The position numbers and the translations under genes were made by a program. A stretch of 22,126 bases of DNA from assembly GCA_009779515.1 (NCBI GenBank), contig WREE01000012.1, positions 1 through 22,126 on the forward strand, written 5' to 3'. Origin of the DNA: Symbiobacteriaceae bacterium (GTDB lineage: Bacteria; Bacillota; JAAYKD01; WRDA01). Shown in pieces: positions 1-7,549 of this stretch. Position 1 is the first letter of the stretch, and every line of letters begins with the position of its first letter. The notes under the pieces were generated by a model. The model saw nothing but the letters and a program-made list of their open reading frames with translations. It was not told where the DNA came from and did no database searches.

Positions 1-546
1 CAGTTGTTGGTTATAAACCTCCAGCAGTTGGTATTCCCTGGGCTCGCTTTTCAGCAGAGTGTTCTTTTCTCGCAGGACGCGATTATATTGGCTAAGGTTA
101 TAGAGATACTGTTTAGAAAGCTGAGAGAAAAGAATATCCAGAAAGCGGCGGCGCTGCCCCGGGTCGCCTTTAACTAGAGAAAGGTGTTCAGGGGCAAAAA
201 AGACTAATTTAAGGTTGCCAATGAGGTCTAAAAGGCGCGGCAGCCAACTGCCATTAACCTGCCCTTTCCTCCCTTGTTGAGGGTTGTAGTGGAGGTTAAT
301 AGTTTGGCTGCCGTAGCGGGTAACAATTTGCGCTCCGAGATGGTACTCTCTCTCCCCCCACTTCACCAATTCACTGTCTTTGGCTCCGCGGTGAGAGCGA
401 GCTGTAGCCAAAAGATGGCAGGCTTCCAAAATGTTGGTCTTCCCCTGACCGTTTTTGCCAATGAACAGGTTCATCTGGGGGTGGAGATGGAGTTCTAAGT
501 GGTTATAGTTACGGAAAGTATGTAAAGAAAGACTCTTAAGCTGCAT
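1..546 (-). CDS. recF: DNA replication and repair protein RecF (N-terminal part, cut by window edge)
   Basis: RecF is an SMC-like ATPase that binds gapped DNA and helps RecO/RecR load RecA. I translated this by hand from the minus strand: ATG at 546-544, then 182 codons open to base 1, so the C-terminal half lies outside the window. The protein begins MQLKSLSLHTFRNY, the classic RecF opening. Walker A is GKNGQGKTN at about residues 30-38, followed by ILEA. Further conserved RecF stretches are FFAPEHLSLVKGDPGQRRRFLD and a Tyr-rich segment near residue 150. The start lies 5 nt after the yaaA stop, with a weak AGGTG about 8 nt upstream, so translation is probably coupled to yaaA. The dnaA-dnaN-yaaA-recF order is the standard Firmicutes origin arrangement. 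Walker B and the signature motif cannot be seen here. Confidence 0.96.
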   Translation of the reverse strand, partial: MQLKSLSLHTFRNYNHLELHLHPQMNLFIGKNGQGKTNILEACHLLATARSHRGAKDSELVKWGEREYHLGAQIVTRYGSQTINLHYNPQQGRKGQVNGSWLPRLLDLIGNLKLVFFAPEHLSLVKGDPGQRRRFLDILFSQLSKQYLYNLSQYNRVLREKNTLLKSEPREYQLLEVYNQQL

Positions 547-551
547 AACCG

Positions 552-797
552 TTACACCTGAGAGCTGTAGGCCTGCATTTGCCAGCACTGGCGACCCAAA
601 CGAACGGTATCCCCCTGACGCAGTTTGCGTCCTCGGCGGATGTCAACTTCGCCATTAACTAAAACTCCACCGGAGCTGAGAAGGTGCTTAGCCTCGCCAC
701 CGGAGAGCGCCAGGTGAGCTTTGAGAAATTGTCCCAGGGTAATATGGTCTCCGTGATAAATAAAGAGAGAGTCCCCTTCGTTACGGTAGGTGATCAT
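552..797 (-). CDS. yaaA: S4-domain RNA-binding protein YaaA
   Basis: This small protein (81 aa) consists essentially of one S4 RNA-binding fold. The S4 core is visible as TLGQFLKAHLALSGGEAK (residues about 21-38), then GGVLVNGEVDIRRGRKLRQGD (about 43-63), the same pattern as YaaA/RlbA of Bacillus, which sits between dnaN and recF. The family is about 70 aa long, so the length is normal, with a short extra C-terminus. The ATG start is 1 nt after the dnaN stop (TAATATG), so translation is almost certainly coupled to dnaN. No strong ribosome-binding site is present. Its molecular role is not settled; RNA or ribosome binding is inferred from the fold. Confidence 0.9.
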   Translation of the reverse strand: MITYRNEGDSLFIYHGDHITLGQFLKAHLALSGGEAKHLLSSGGVLVNGEVDIRRGRKLRQGDTVRLGRQCWQMQAYSSQV

Positions 798-798
798 A

Positions 799-1926
799 TT
801 AAGCCTGAGTAGCCAGGCGAATGGGTGAAAGAATGGTGATAAAGTCGCTGTTACGGGAAGGAGTGATAATGGCAGCCGTTAAAGGACCGGTAAAGCTGAA
901 AGAAACCTTTTCGTCGTCGATGACTCCTAAGACATCGAGAATGTAGCGACCGTTAAACCCGATAACTAAGTCTTCCCCAGTAAGTTCTACCTCCACCACT
1001 TCGGTGATTTGTCCCAAATCTGGGGAGCTGGAAGATATGGTTAAAGTACTCTCGCTAAAGCTAAAACGAACAATGTTGGAGCCTTTAGCATCTTCCCGAA
1101 TGACTAGCATAGCCCTCTCTACCGCATTAGCCAAAGCCTTTCGATTTACCATAATTTTTGTGGTAGGGTCGCGGCGAATGAGTTCCTTAGCCCCTTTGAA
1201 GGGGAAGGGAGCTTCGATGAGTCTGCTCTGGAAGAGAATTTTGGGTAGGCGGATCATCACATGGTTATCGCCAATGTGGGCTTCAAAAGGTTCATCATCG
1301 GCAGCTAAGAGGCGGGTTATTTCGGTAATAGCCTTGGAGGGGATAACACACTCGTAGCCATCGGGGGTGTTCATTTCGATCTTCTTCTCGGCAAAACGGA
1401 AACCGTCCATAGCAATAACCCTACCGTTACCCGGTTCCGTTATGAGAAGCATACCGGTCATGGCCGGGCGGCTCTGATCCGAGGAGATGGCAAAATCGAC
1501 ACTTTTTAAAGCGGCACGAAACTCTTTTTGCGTCCCTCGCCAAAAGTCGTCGACCTCCACCTGAGGTGGGACGGGATAATCTAGGGGGCTCATGCAACGT
1601 AGGTTAATTTCCATGGCACCCGAAGCCAGGTGGGCAGTATAATCTCCACTACCCATGGTGAGGGTTACCTCTCCGGGAGGAACGCGGCGCATAAATTCTG
1701 CCAAAAAGCGAGCTGGAAGAACGGTTTCACCGGCTTCTTCTACCTTAGCGCTGATGGTAACCTGGAGAGAAATTTCCATGTCGTTGCCGGTAAGTAGCAC
1801 TGTTTCTTCATCCAAGGTTTTCATGTATAAGACGGTAACCACTACGGAAGGGAATCTGTTGAGGATAACCCTTTGCACCAGATTCACTCCGTAACTTAGC
1901 TCTTCCTGATCGAAGACAACCTTCAC
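799..1926 (-). CDS. dnaN: DNA polymerase III subunit beta (sliding clamp)
   Basis: DnaN forms the ring-shaped dimer that holds DNA polymerase III and many repair enzymes on DNA. The 375 aa match the family length. The sequence opens MKVVFDQEELSYGVNLVQRVI and shows typical clamp segments: LLTGNDMEISLQV (about 45-57), ETVLPARFLAEFMRRVP (about 67-83), a middle-domain stretch with RPAMTGMLL (about 154-162) and the FNGRYILDVL segment near residue 325. It starts with GTG, preceded on the minus strand by AAGGGGGAAA about 7 nt upstream. Only 17 nt separate it from dnaA, too little for a second DnaA-box cluster as found between these genes in Bacillus subtilis, so any origin function must lie upstream of dnaA. 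Confidence 0.97.
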   Translation of the reverse strand: MKVVFDQEELSYGVNLVQRVILNRFPSVVVTVLYMKTLDEETVLLTGNDMEISLQVTISAKVEEAGETVLPARFLAEFMRRVPPGEVTLTMGSGDYTAHLASGAMEINLRCMSPLDYPVPPQVEVDDFWRGTQKEFRAALKSVDFAISSDQSRPAMTGMLLITEPGNGRVIAMDGFRFAEKKIEMNTPDGYECVIPSKAITEITRLLAADDEPFEAHIGDNHVMIRLPKILFQSRLIEAPFPFKGAKELIRRDPTTKIMVNRKALANAVERAMLVIREDAKGSNIVRFSFSESTLTISSSSPDLGQITEVVEVELTGEDLVIGFNGRYILDVLGVIDDEKVSFSFTGPLTAAIITPSRNSDFITILSPIRLATQA

Positions 1927-1943
1927 CGCGTTTCCCCCTTAAG

Positions 1944-3368
1944 CTAGGCCTGGATAAGCCGCTGTATTTCGTTAAGTTGATTATGAAGCTGGGGATCCAC
2001 CTGGCGCATATCGCTTATCTTTTTTTCGGCGTGGATCACCGTAGTATGGTCGCGCCCGCCAAAAGCGCTTCCTATTTTAGGTAGACTCTGGTCGGTAAGC
2101 CCACGACAGAAATACATGGCTACTTGCCGCGGCAGGGTAATATCGTGAGAACGCCTTTTAGCCTTTAAATCTTCGATACTTACCTGGTAAAATCCTGCAA
2201 CTACCTGCTGAATAAGCTCGGTAGTTATAAGATGGACTTTGCCCATATCGATAATCTCTTTCAAAGCCTGGGCAGCATAGTCTAAGGTGATTAAGGTAAC
2301 TCCGTCAACTCCAGCTTTAGCCTTGAGACGCATAAGGGCGCCTTCCAGCTCGCGGATATTGGAGGTAACCCGGGTAGCAATATAGGCGTAGACTTCGGAG
2401 GCTACAGAGATTTGCTCATCTCGGGCTTTAGACTGTAATATGGCCATCCGGGTCTCCAGATCCGGACGCTGGATATCGACAATAAGCCCTGCTTCAAAGC
2501 GAGAACGGATGCGGTCGGTAAGTTTGGGAATCTCCCGGGGCGGACGATCGCTGGCGATGACAATTTGCTTTTGGGTGTTGTAGAGGTCGTTAAAGGTGTG
2601 AAAGAACTCCATCTGGGTGCCATCTTTATTCTCGATAAACTGAATATCGTCGATGAGTAGAAGATCGATCCCCCGGTAGCGGTTGCGAAAGGCAGCAGTG
2701 GTATTGTTCTGCAGGGAGCTGATGAAGTCGTTAAGAAATTTTTCGAAGGAGATGTAGAGAATACGGTATTGGGGATAACGCTGTTGCAGAGAGAGACCGA
2801 TAGCCTGCATCAGGTGAGTTTTCCCTAAACCTACTTCCCCGTAAATAAAGAGGGGATTGTAGATTTTGGCCGGGGCTTCAGCCACAGCTAAAGCCGCAGC
2901 CAAAGGGAGTTCGTTGGATTTGCCCCGCACAAAACGTTCAAAGGAGTAGCGGTGGTTCAGGGTAACTGCCCCGCTATGAGGCGACGCTTCGCTTAAGTTA
3001 TAATCAGAACGCAGGGGGGGGTCTACAAAAGTGCTTTCCATCGTCAGAGGCCGCACCGGCAAAGCTCGGGCTGACGAGCCTTGGGTAGCCGCACTATAGA
3101 CCGCTTCCGCCGAAGGGGGTGTTTCCGGAGCTACTATCTCCACTTTGATAGGGTAGCCGCAGATTTCCTGTAAGGTTTCGGCGATGATGCCACCGTAATT
3201 GCCTACCACCACATCTCGCATAACTCTATCCAGGCTTTGCAGGGTAATGGTGGTATCGGTGAGCTCTAAAGGAACCAGGGATAGGATAAAAGCGCTGTAA
3301 TTGGGACGCTGCATCCGATACTTGAGCCTTTCCAGCACACTTTGCCAGAGGGGATCGATGGCATTCAC
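1944..3368 (-). CDS. dnaA: Chromosomal replication initiator DnaA
   Basis: DnaA is the AAA+ initiator that binds DnaA boxes and melts the origin. Domain I starts NAIDPLWQSVLERLK; a variable linker of about 50 residues follows. Domain III begins NHRYSFERFVRGKSNELP and carries Walker A GEVGLGKTH and Walker B LLLIDDIQF. Domain IV ends with the DnaA signature GGRDHTTVIHAEKKI, which reads TTATCCACA boxes. I place the start at the GTG at 3368-3366 (474 aa), where AAAAGGG lies 11 nt upstream. An in-frame GTG at 3380 would add four residues but has the purine run directly against it. Neither site has a strong ribosome-binding sequence, so the start is uncertain. On the minus strand a TATAAT at 3440-3435 could be its promoter -10, without a clear -35. 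Confidence 0.97.
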   Translation of the reverse strand: MNAIDPLWQSVLERLKYRMQRPNYSAFILSLVPLELTDTTITLQSLDRVMRDVVVGNYGGIIAETLQEICGYPIKVEIVAPETPPSAEAVYSAATQGSSARALPVRPLTMESTFVDPPLRSDYNLSEASPHSGAVTLNHRYSFERFVRGKSNELPLAAALAVAEAPAKIYNPLFIYGEVGLGKTHLMQAIGLSLQQRYPQYRILYISFEKFLNDFISSLQNNTTAAFRNRYRGIDLLLIDDIQFIENKDGTQMEFFHTFNDLYNTQKQIVIASDRPPREIPKLTDRIRSRFEAGLIVDIQRPDLETRMAILQSKARDEQISVASEVYAYIATRVTSNIRELEGALMRLKAKAGVDGVTLITLDYAAQALKEIIDMGKVHLITTELIQQVVAGFYQVSIEDLKAKRRSHDITLPRQVAMYFCRGLTDQSLPKIGSAFGGRDHTTVIHAEKKISDMRQVDPQLHNQLNEIQRLIQA

Positions 3369-3398
3369 AGGACGGCACACCCTTTTCCGTAGATTTTA

Positions 3399-3458
3399 GG
3401 AAGTAGAAGCCCATGAACTGCGTTCACCCATGGAATTATAGATGTGGGCTTCTACTCC
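3399..3458. repeat. Long hairpin upstream of dnaA
   Basis: The arms 3402-3413 (AGTAGAAGCCCA) and 3445-3456 (TGGGCTTCTACT) are exact reverse complements. GG and CC extend the stem outward with one bulged A. The loop contains a second hairpin, TGAAC-TGC-GTTCA (3414-3426), and on the minus strand a TATAAT (3440-3435). It may be part of the dnaA leader or promoter, or one end of a palindromic mobile element; the sequence alone does not decide. Confidence 0.8.
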
Positions 3459-3522
3459 ACCACGCGACCGCGTGGTGCTGGAACGTAGTTCCAGTGAGGC
3501 TGAAGACAAAGTCTTCAGCCTC
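3458..3522. repeat. Run of three consecutive perfect hairpins
   Basis: Three back-to-back palindromes occupy the segment with almost no spacer. CACCACGCG (3458-3466) pairs with 3469-3477. CTGGAAC (3478-3484) pairs with GTTCCAG (3488-3494). GAGGCTGAAGAC (3496-3507) pairs perfectly over 12 bp with 3511-3522 around an AAA loop. No T-run follows on either strand, so these are not classical terminators. They continue the palindrome cluster between dnaA and the DnaA boxes. Confidence 0.85.
3477..3494. repeat. Palindromic repeat unit, copy 1
   Basis: The 18-nt unit GCTGGAACGTAGTTCCAG is self-complementary around GTA and is repeated identically at 3676-3693. Exact recurrence within 200 bp suggests duplication or a selected site rather than chance. 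Confidence 0.85.
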
Positions 3523-3576
3523 TCGCCTCAGAGTGCGCTCTTCGGCGAATTAAGTTATGTTCTTGCAATTAAGTTT

Positions 3577-3605
3577 GCTTTTTGACGCGCATGTCGCCAA
3601 AAAGC
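3577..3605. repeat. Hairpin with A/T-rich stem
   Basis: GCTTTTTG (3577-3584) is the exact reverse complement of CAAAAAGC (3598-3605), with a 13-nt loop that itself contains GAC and GTC. It lies between the two copies of the 18-nt repeat. It has no run of T outside the stem, so terminator function is unlikely. Confidence 0.6.
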
Positions 3606-3675
3606 GGTTACTTTATCCCTTTAAGGTAAGTTAGGTAAGAAACAAAGAACTTGAAACCGGTTTTTATACAGTCTG

Positions 3676-3693
3676 GCTGGAACGTAGTTCCAG
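3676..3693. repeat. Palindromic repeat unit, copy 2
   Basis: This is an identical second copy of the 18-nt palindrome at 3477-3494. The flanks differ between the copies, so the conserved segment is the palindrome plus one base. Confidence 0.85.
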
Positions 3694-3710
3694 AAAGTGT
3701 AAACAAAGCT

Positions 3711-3793
3711 ATGCTAACTAGCCCCGGGGTCCCCGCGCACGTGTGCGTGGGGTGGGAGTCTGGGATTTGGGGGCGGGTAGCCCCCATCTAGCA
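3711..3793. repeat. GC-rich nested palindrome cluster
   Basis: Within about 80 nt lie CCCCGGGG (3722-3729), the near-perfect palindrome 3731-3752 (CCCCGCGCAC against GTGTGCGTGGGG, one mismatch), and GGGGGC-GGGTA-GCCCCC (3769-3785). TGCTA and TAGCA at the two ends could close the whole as an outer stem. Function is unknown. The GC-rich block borders the DnaA-box region. Confidence 0.65.
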
Positions 3794-3852
3794 GAGGAGA
3801 CTATGGTTGACCATGAAAACATTCCACTATGTCGAAGGTTTAGCAGGGCACT

Positions 3853-3861
3853 TTATCCACA
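3853..3861 (+). promoter_or_regulatory. DnaA box (perfect TTATCCACA)
   Basis: The sequence TTATCCACA is the exact consensus. It faces the inverted box 14 bp away at 3876-3884. Confidence 0.9.
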
Positions 3862-3875
3862 GGTGTGCACAAGTC

Positions 3876-3884
3876 TGTGGATAA
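3876..3884 (-). promoter_or_regulatory. DnaA box (perfect, inverted)
   Basis: TGTGGATAA on the plus strand is an exact TTATCCACA on the minus strand. It is paired head-on with the box at 3853. Confidence 0.9.
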
Positions 3885-3960
3885 CTTTGCCGGAGCCAAC
3901 TTGGCGTCGTTAGAGGGGATGAAAAAGATAACAAGAGCAATTTGAGGCAAAAAGCCGCTA

Positions 3961-4025
3961 AAAAGTGCAAAAAATAAAAGCTATTAGCATAATTTTTAAG
4001 ATACATGACAATTATACTAATATAG
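3961..4025. other. AT-rich candidate DNA unwinding element
   Basis: About 80% A+T over 65 bp, clearly lower in G+C than its surroundings and flanked by DnaA boxes on both sides. Assignment as the unwinding element is inferred from composition and position only. Confidence 0.6.
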
Positions 4026-4087
4026 GGGGGGCAGTTGCCTCTCCTAAAAGTTTAAGTTGTAAGCTATACTAACAGATTTTTCGCTGG

Positions 4088-4096
4088 TTATCAACA
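4088..4096 (+). promoter_or_regulatory. DnaA box (one mismatch, TTATCAACA)
   Basis: It differs from TTATCCACA at one position, a substitution tolerated in many origins. It lies 40 bp from the perfect inverted box at 4136-4144. Confidence 0.7.
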
Positions 4097-4135
4097 GCTT
4101 TTTCCGGAGATGAAGGGTCGAATCTTGGCACTTCC

Positions 4136-4144
4136 TGTGGATAA
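4136..4144 (-). promoter_or_regulatory. DnaA box (perfect, inverted)
   Basis: TGTGGATAA on the plus strand. It ends 7 bp before the stop codon of the YhaN-like gene, so that gene's 3' end abuts the origin. Confidence 0.88.
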
Positions 4145-4151
4145 ATATAAC

Positions 4152-6455
4152 TTATTTTGACAACATCTGACTCGTTAAAAGAATCTGTCGGTCGCTGGCG
4201 ATTGTTGAAAGAATCGTTAGGGAGGGATCGTTCATGGTAATATCGCTTCCCAAGCCTGTTGGGAGAAGTTCAGCGACTAGAGGTAAGGCATAGGGGCGTA
4301 TACGGTGTTGAGCTAAGCGCAAAGCCAGGTGGAGAGCGGCTTGCTGCTGAGGCGTCATCTCTTCCCAGGGAAGCTCTTTGTCGGAAAATGAAAGAAATAG
4401 TCTTCCAGGGGTCTCTTCTGTAGGCAAATGCCAACCCGGAGTCGCCTCGCTGGGGAAAAGGGTGGGATAAAGTCCCAGGTAGCCTTTGCTATGTCCGACC
4501 AAGGTTTGGCGATACTGCTCCCGAGAGGCTTGACTAACTTCCCGCAGCCATACTTCGGCGTAGCGGAGGACTGGCATGGTATCATCTATTTCCTGAAGCC
4601 TAAACTCCCACCAGCTTAAGGCATCCTGTAGGTTAGCGATATTAGCTTCTTCCTTGGAGCTGAGAGCCTGAGAACGCTGCTGCAAGGAGCCAATTTCTTC
4701 CTCCAGCAAAGGTATATTGTGCTGTAGCTGCTGGTATTGCTGTTGCAACTCGGTAAAATCGGCCAGGGCAGTGGAAATATCCCGGCTCCTCAGGCTGGGG
4801 AGACCGCTATGCTGTTGGGAGAAACGACGCCAGGAATTAAGCTCCATCTCTCGTTCGCTCTGAGCGTCTTCGTAAAGGTGCCCTAAATGCTCCAGAGAGG
4901 TAGCCCCCTGCTGGCTCAGGAGGAGACGTAGCTGCTGCTCATATTTTTCGGTTTCTTCCATAACCGCACTTAGCTCCTGGTGCTGCTCACCTAAGGCAGC
5001 TAAATCGTGGGCAGCAGCGTGGAGAGCACCGGGGTCTGGTCGATGCTGCAGCTCTTTGGCCACCCCTTGGATAAGGTTTTGGTAAGCGATAAGAGCTACA
5101 GGATCCATCAGGGCTATGCCGCCCAAGAGCCGGTTTTGCTCCTGCAGCTCCTGTCGCAACAGGTTTTCTCCTTCCTCGACCTTCTCCGGTGCCTGAGCGG
5201 CGATACGAGCAGCGAAAAAAGCGGTGACCAGGCCACAGGTAAGAATGAACAGAACGCCCCAGAGCGGCTGTTCCCAGCGTAAAAAATAGTAGGCCAGACA
5301 CCCTCCTAAAAGGCCTAGTAGAGCCCCGAAACCGACAATCCCAGGGCGGTTAGCTCCGGCAGGTGGCTGAATATCTTCATGTAGGGTTTGGGCTTTGAGT
5401 AGCTCCAATCGCCTGTTGATCAGAGGGAGCAGACGCTCCACCGGCAGAGGGAGGGGACCGTAGCGGGCAAGCTGCTCAGTAGCTTTCTGATACTTTTCTT
5501 CTTCCTGGATCAGCTCCCGATATCGCTTCTGTAAAGCGTCGAAGCGTTGTTTAACAACTTCCGGGGAGGTGTTCATCTGCTGTCCCAAATCCAATAACTG
5601 CATCCTTTGCTTGCCTAACTTTTCGGACAAAAGAGCAGCTTCCTGCCAGCTGGCTTCCCTTTGGCGGCAGAAGGCATCGGCTTGTAGATACCCTTGAGCG
5701 CTGGTTTGCCAGATACGCATTTGAGGCTGCAGTTCTTCCAGACGCTGCAGCTGCCTTTGATCACGAAGCTGTTGCTGCTCCAACGCCTTGATGGTGCGTT
5801 GACAATAAAGCTGTTCGGCTTCATCGTTTTGGGTTTGTTGGATGAGGCTAGTTAAGGAGGCGATTTCCCGCAGGGCCTCCTCCCGCTCTCCTTCACCCCC
5901 CCCTTGGTTGACGGTATAACCGGTCATCATTAGGGGGCTTAAAGCCAGGCGTCGCTTTTCCAGTAGAACCGCGCCACTGGTGGCAGGATCCTGGGTTAGG
6001 AGCCCTTGCAGTAACTCCTGAGATATACTTTCGTCGGTGGCGGCGGTTAAGTAGCCGTTTTGTAAAACTAACCCAGGGAGAGCCAGAAAAGCGGCGGTAC
6101 TACCGACACCACACAGCTTTTCCATGAGGAGGCGGTAGCCTTCTTCAGAGGGGGCTTCCTGATCATCATAGAGAACTCGCCAACTGCTCTCTTCCCAAAC
6201 CCGCAAACGGGCTCGGTTGGGGACAAAAAGCCGCTGGACATGGTAATGATGTTCCCCCGAGAGAAAGAAGAGTTCGCCACTGCCTTCCCTGGCTAAATCA
6301 CCAAAAAGGATAGCAGCCAAAACCCGACAGGGATCCTCCCCTACCGGAGAGCTCGTGGGGAGGATATTTAACTTGGGATTAAAATCCCAGGAGCGTTCGG
6401 CAGCAGGGTTACCACTGCGGAGCACTAACCTTTGCCAATATATATTAGCCATCAT
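4152..6455 (-). CDS. YhaN/SbcC-like membrane coiled-coil protein with degenerate ATPase motifs
   Basis: The layout is that of YhaN: an N-terminal half-ATPase, coiled coils (about 185-345 and 425-640), two adjacent membrane segments (about 371-391 and 397-416) and a C-terminal half-ATPase. At 767 aa it is shorter than Bacillus YhaN. The gene lies 23 nt after an SbcD-like nuclease, its usual partner. The nucleotide-binding motifs are lost. Where relatives have GxNxxGKST, this protein has TSSPVGEDP (34-42), with Glu40 in place of the Walker Lys. The LSxG signature reads MTPQQ (700-704). The Walker B region is LPLVAELLP, without an Asp-Glu pair. The switch His is replaced (LLTSQ, 760-764). The frame is intact, so this is probably a structural pseudo-ATPase rather than a decayed gene. 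Two ATG codons are possible; the second (6452) is better spaced from AGGAGG. The family assignment rests on layout and context. Confidence 0.75.
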   Translation of the reverse strand: MMANIYWQRLVLRSGNPAAERSWDFNPKLNILPTSSPVGEDPCRVLAAILFGDLAREGSGELFFLSGEHHYHVQRLFVPNRARLRVWEESSWRVLYDDQEAPSEEGYRLLMEKLCGVGSTAAFLALPGLVLQNGYLTAATDESISQELLQGLLTQDPATSGAVLLEKRRLALSPLMMTGYTVNQGGGEGEREEALREIASLTSLIQQTQNDEAEQLYCQRTIKALEQQQLRDQRQLQRLEELQPQMRIWQTSAQGYLQADAFCRQREASWQEAALLSEKLGKQRMQLLDLGQQMNTSPEVVKQRFDALQKRYRELIQEEEKYQKATEQLARYGPLPLPVERLLPLINRRLELLKAQTLHEDIQPPAGANRPGIVGFGALLGLLGGCLAYYFLRWEQPLWGVLFILTCGLVTAFFAARIAAQAPEKVEEGENLLRQELQEQNRLLGGIALMDPVALIAYQNLIQGVAKELQHRPDPGALHAAAHDLAALGEQHQELSAVMEETEKYEQQLRLLLSQQGATSLEHLGHLYEDAQSEREMELNSWRRFSQQHSGLPSLRSRDISTALADFTELQQQYQQLQHNIPLLEEEIGSLQQRSQALSSKEEANIANLQDALSWWEFRLQEIDDTMPVLRYAEVWLREVSQASREQYRQTLVGHSKGYLGLYPTLFPSEATPGWHLPTEETPGRLFLSFSDKELPWEEMTPQQQAALHLALRLAQHRIRPYALPLVAELLPTGLGSDITMNDPSLTILSTIASDRQILLTSQMLSK

Positions 6456-6478
6456 ACCCCTCCTCTGAACCGAACTGG

Positions 6479-7471
6479 CTACGAAACGGTGTTGGCGTTA
6501 TAGGCATCGATAGCTGTGGTTAGGGAACTGAGCAGATACTTACGTCGGACTGTGCTGTTGGTGCTGACTAAATCCCGCAGATAACAACGAGCTAAAGCGC
6601 CTGGGATGGTATCTTCTTGCGAGAGGGCGAGAATGGCAGCATCCGTTAGAGCTTCTTCTGAGGTCGGGGTCGCTTCCAGGCCGGGCAACGGGCAGGGCAG
6701 CCACTCCCGTTTAGGTGCCAAACCCCGTTCAATCTCTACCCAGAGCAGCTTACCTGCATGAGGGTCGTGGGCATGACGCTGGAGGATCATGCCCGGATAG
6801 GCCAGCAGACAACCGGGATTATCTCCCTGTAGCTCCAGAGGTTGGTGTAGATGCCCCAGAGCTATATAGTCGTAGCCGCTTTCCAGTAAGGCTTCCCGGT
6901 GCAGTAGCAGCGTGCGCTGGTTGACGGGAGGCGAAGTCTCATCCCAAAGAGCTCCATGGAGCAGGCAGATATGCAGAGCCTCGCTACTGCGTTTGGGAAA
7001 ATAGCTTTGCAGCTCATTGGCCGTAGGGTATCTGGCATCGTAAGCCATAGATACCAGAAAAATACGCTTGCCCTGCACGGCATAAGGCATGGGAGCTTCC
7101 ATGCGCGGGGTGCTTACCAGCAGCCCAGGCCACTCCTTTTCGTAGCGGCGGTAAACGGAATCTCGGTAAGACAGTTCATCGTGGTTGCCGGGAACAGTGA
7201 TTACAGCCAGTCCTAAATCTTGTATACGTTTAATAGTATTCATCGTTCGCCGCACCAAGGCAGCTTCCGGATTATGGCTATCGAAGAGATCTCCGGCTAT
7301 CAGTAAGAGATCAGTCTTACCAGCCCCACTGCCCGCAGGAGCATTTTGGGGGTTAAGATAGGCGGCAATAGCCTCCAGCAAGGTATCCCGGGGTTCCGGC
7401 TCCGTGCTGCCGTATAGGTTGGGGGAGCGATACCCCAAATGCAAATCTGCCAAGTGTAGAATTCGCAGCAA
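6479..7471 (-). CDS. SbcD/Mre11-like DNA exonuclease (YhaO type)
   Basis: This is a calcineurin-like metallophosphoesterase of the Mre11/SbcD/YhaO group, which cuts DNA ends with two metal ions, normally driven by an SbcC/Rad50-type ATPase. All phosphoesterase motifs are present: DLH (Asp9, His11), GDLFD (60-64), GNHDE (96-99 region), LLHG (His172) and GHLH (His207, His209). At 330 aa it is shorter than full SbcD and probably lacks part of the C-terminal cap and partner-binding region. The start is TTG at 7471-7469, supported by GGAGGG seven nt upstream and by the immediate MLRILHLADLHLG motif. It forms a two-gene unit with the downstream YhaN-like gene and is transcribed toward oriC, against the rightward fork. 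Confidence 0.9.
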   Translation of the reverse strand: MLRILHLADLHLGYRSPNLYGSTEPEPRDTLLEAIAAYLNPQNAPAGSGAGKTDLLLIAGDLFDSHNPEAALVRRTMNTIKRIQDLGLAVITVPGNHDELSYRDSVYRRYEKEWPGLLVSTPRMEAPMPYAVQGKRIFLVSMAYDARYPTANELQSYFPKRSSEALHICLLHGALWDETSPPVNQRTLLLHREALLESGYDYIALGHLHQPLELQGDNPGCLLAYPGMILQRHAHDPHAGKLLWVEIERGLAPKREWLPCPLPGLEATPTSEEALTDAAILALSQEDTIPGALARCYLRDLVSTNSTVRRKYLLSSLTTAIDAYNANTVS

Positions 7472-7549
7472 AAGAATCCCTCCACATGATACTTAAATCA
7501 TAACTAAAATTCGCCATAGCATAGGAAAAACACCTGCCGTAAGCGAATA

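Larger units (their letters stand above)
3840..4151. other. oriC: Probable chromosomal origin of replication (oriC)
   Basis: The stretch lies directly upstream of dnaA and holds four DnaA boxes. Two perfect ones face each other at 3853-3861 and 3876-3884, one variant is at 4088-4096, and a further perfect one is at 4136-4144. Between the pairs, 3961-4025 is about 80% A+T (13 G/C in 65 by hand count) and is the natural candidate for the unwinding element. A G7 run follows at about 4025-4031. The dnaA-dnaN gap is too short to hold boxes, so the origin appears to be one continuous block. Leftward genes (dnaA operon) and rightward genes (mnmE onward) diverge from here, as expected for a bidirectional origin. 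I see no clear DnaA-trio repeat. Confidence 0.88.

Noticed and set aside
1004..1357. Plus-strand open frame antisense to dnaN
   Set aside because: It is an antisense shadow of dnaN without a ribosome-binding site or known domain. The other antisense frames over dnaN, mnmE and mnmG were rejected for the same reason.
3226..3414. Small minus-strand open frame at the dnaA 5' end
   Set aside because: It overlaps dnaA in another frame, has no domain and runs through hairpin sequence.
3458..3522. Rho-independent terminator
   Set aside because: The hairpins are strong, but no U-run follows on either strand, and no gene ends toward them closely enough.
3395..3800. CRISPR array
   Set aside because: The two 18-nt repeat copies are about 180 bp apart with no regular spacers, and no cas gene is present.
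4010..4035. DnaA-trio element next to the G/C run
   Set aside because: TATATTAGTATAATT after the C-run on the minus strand does not keep the trinucleotide periodicity with a central A.
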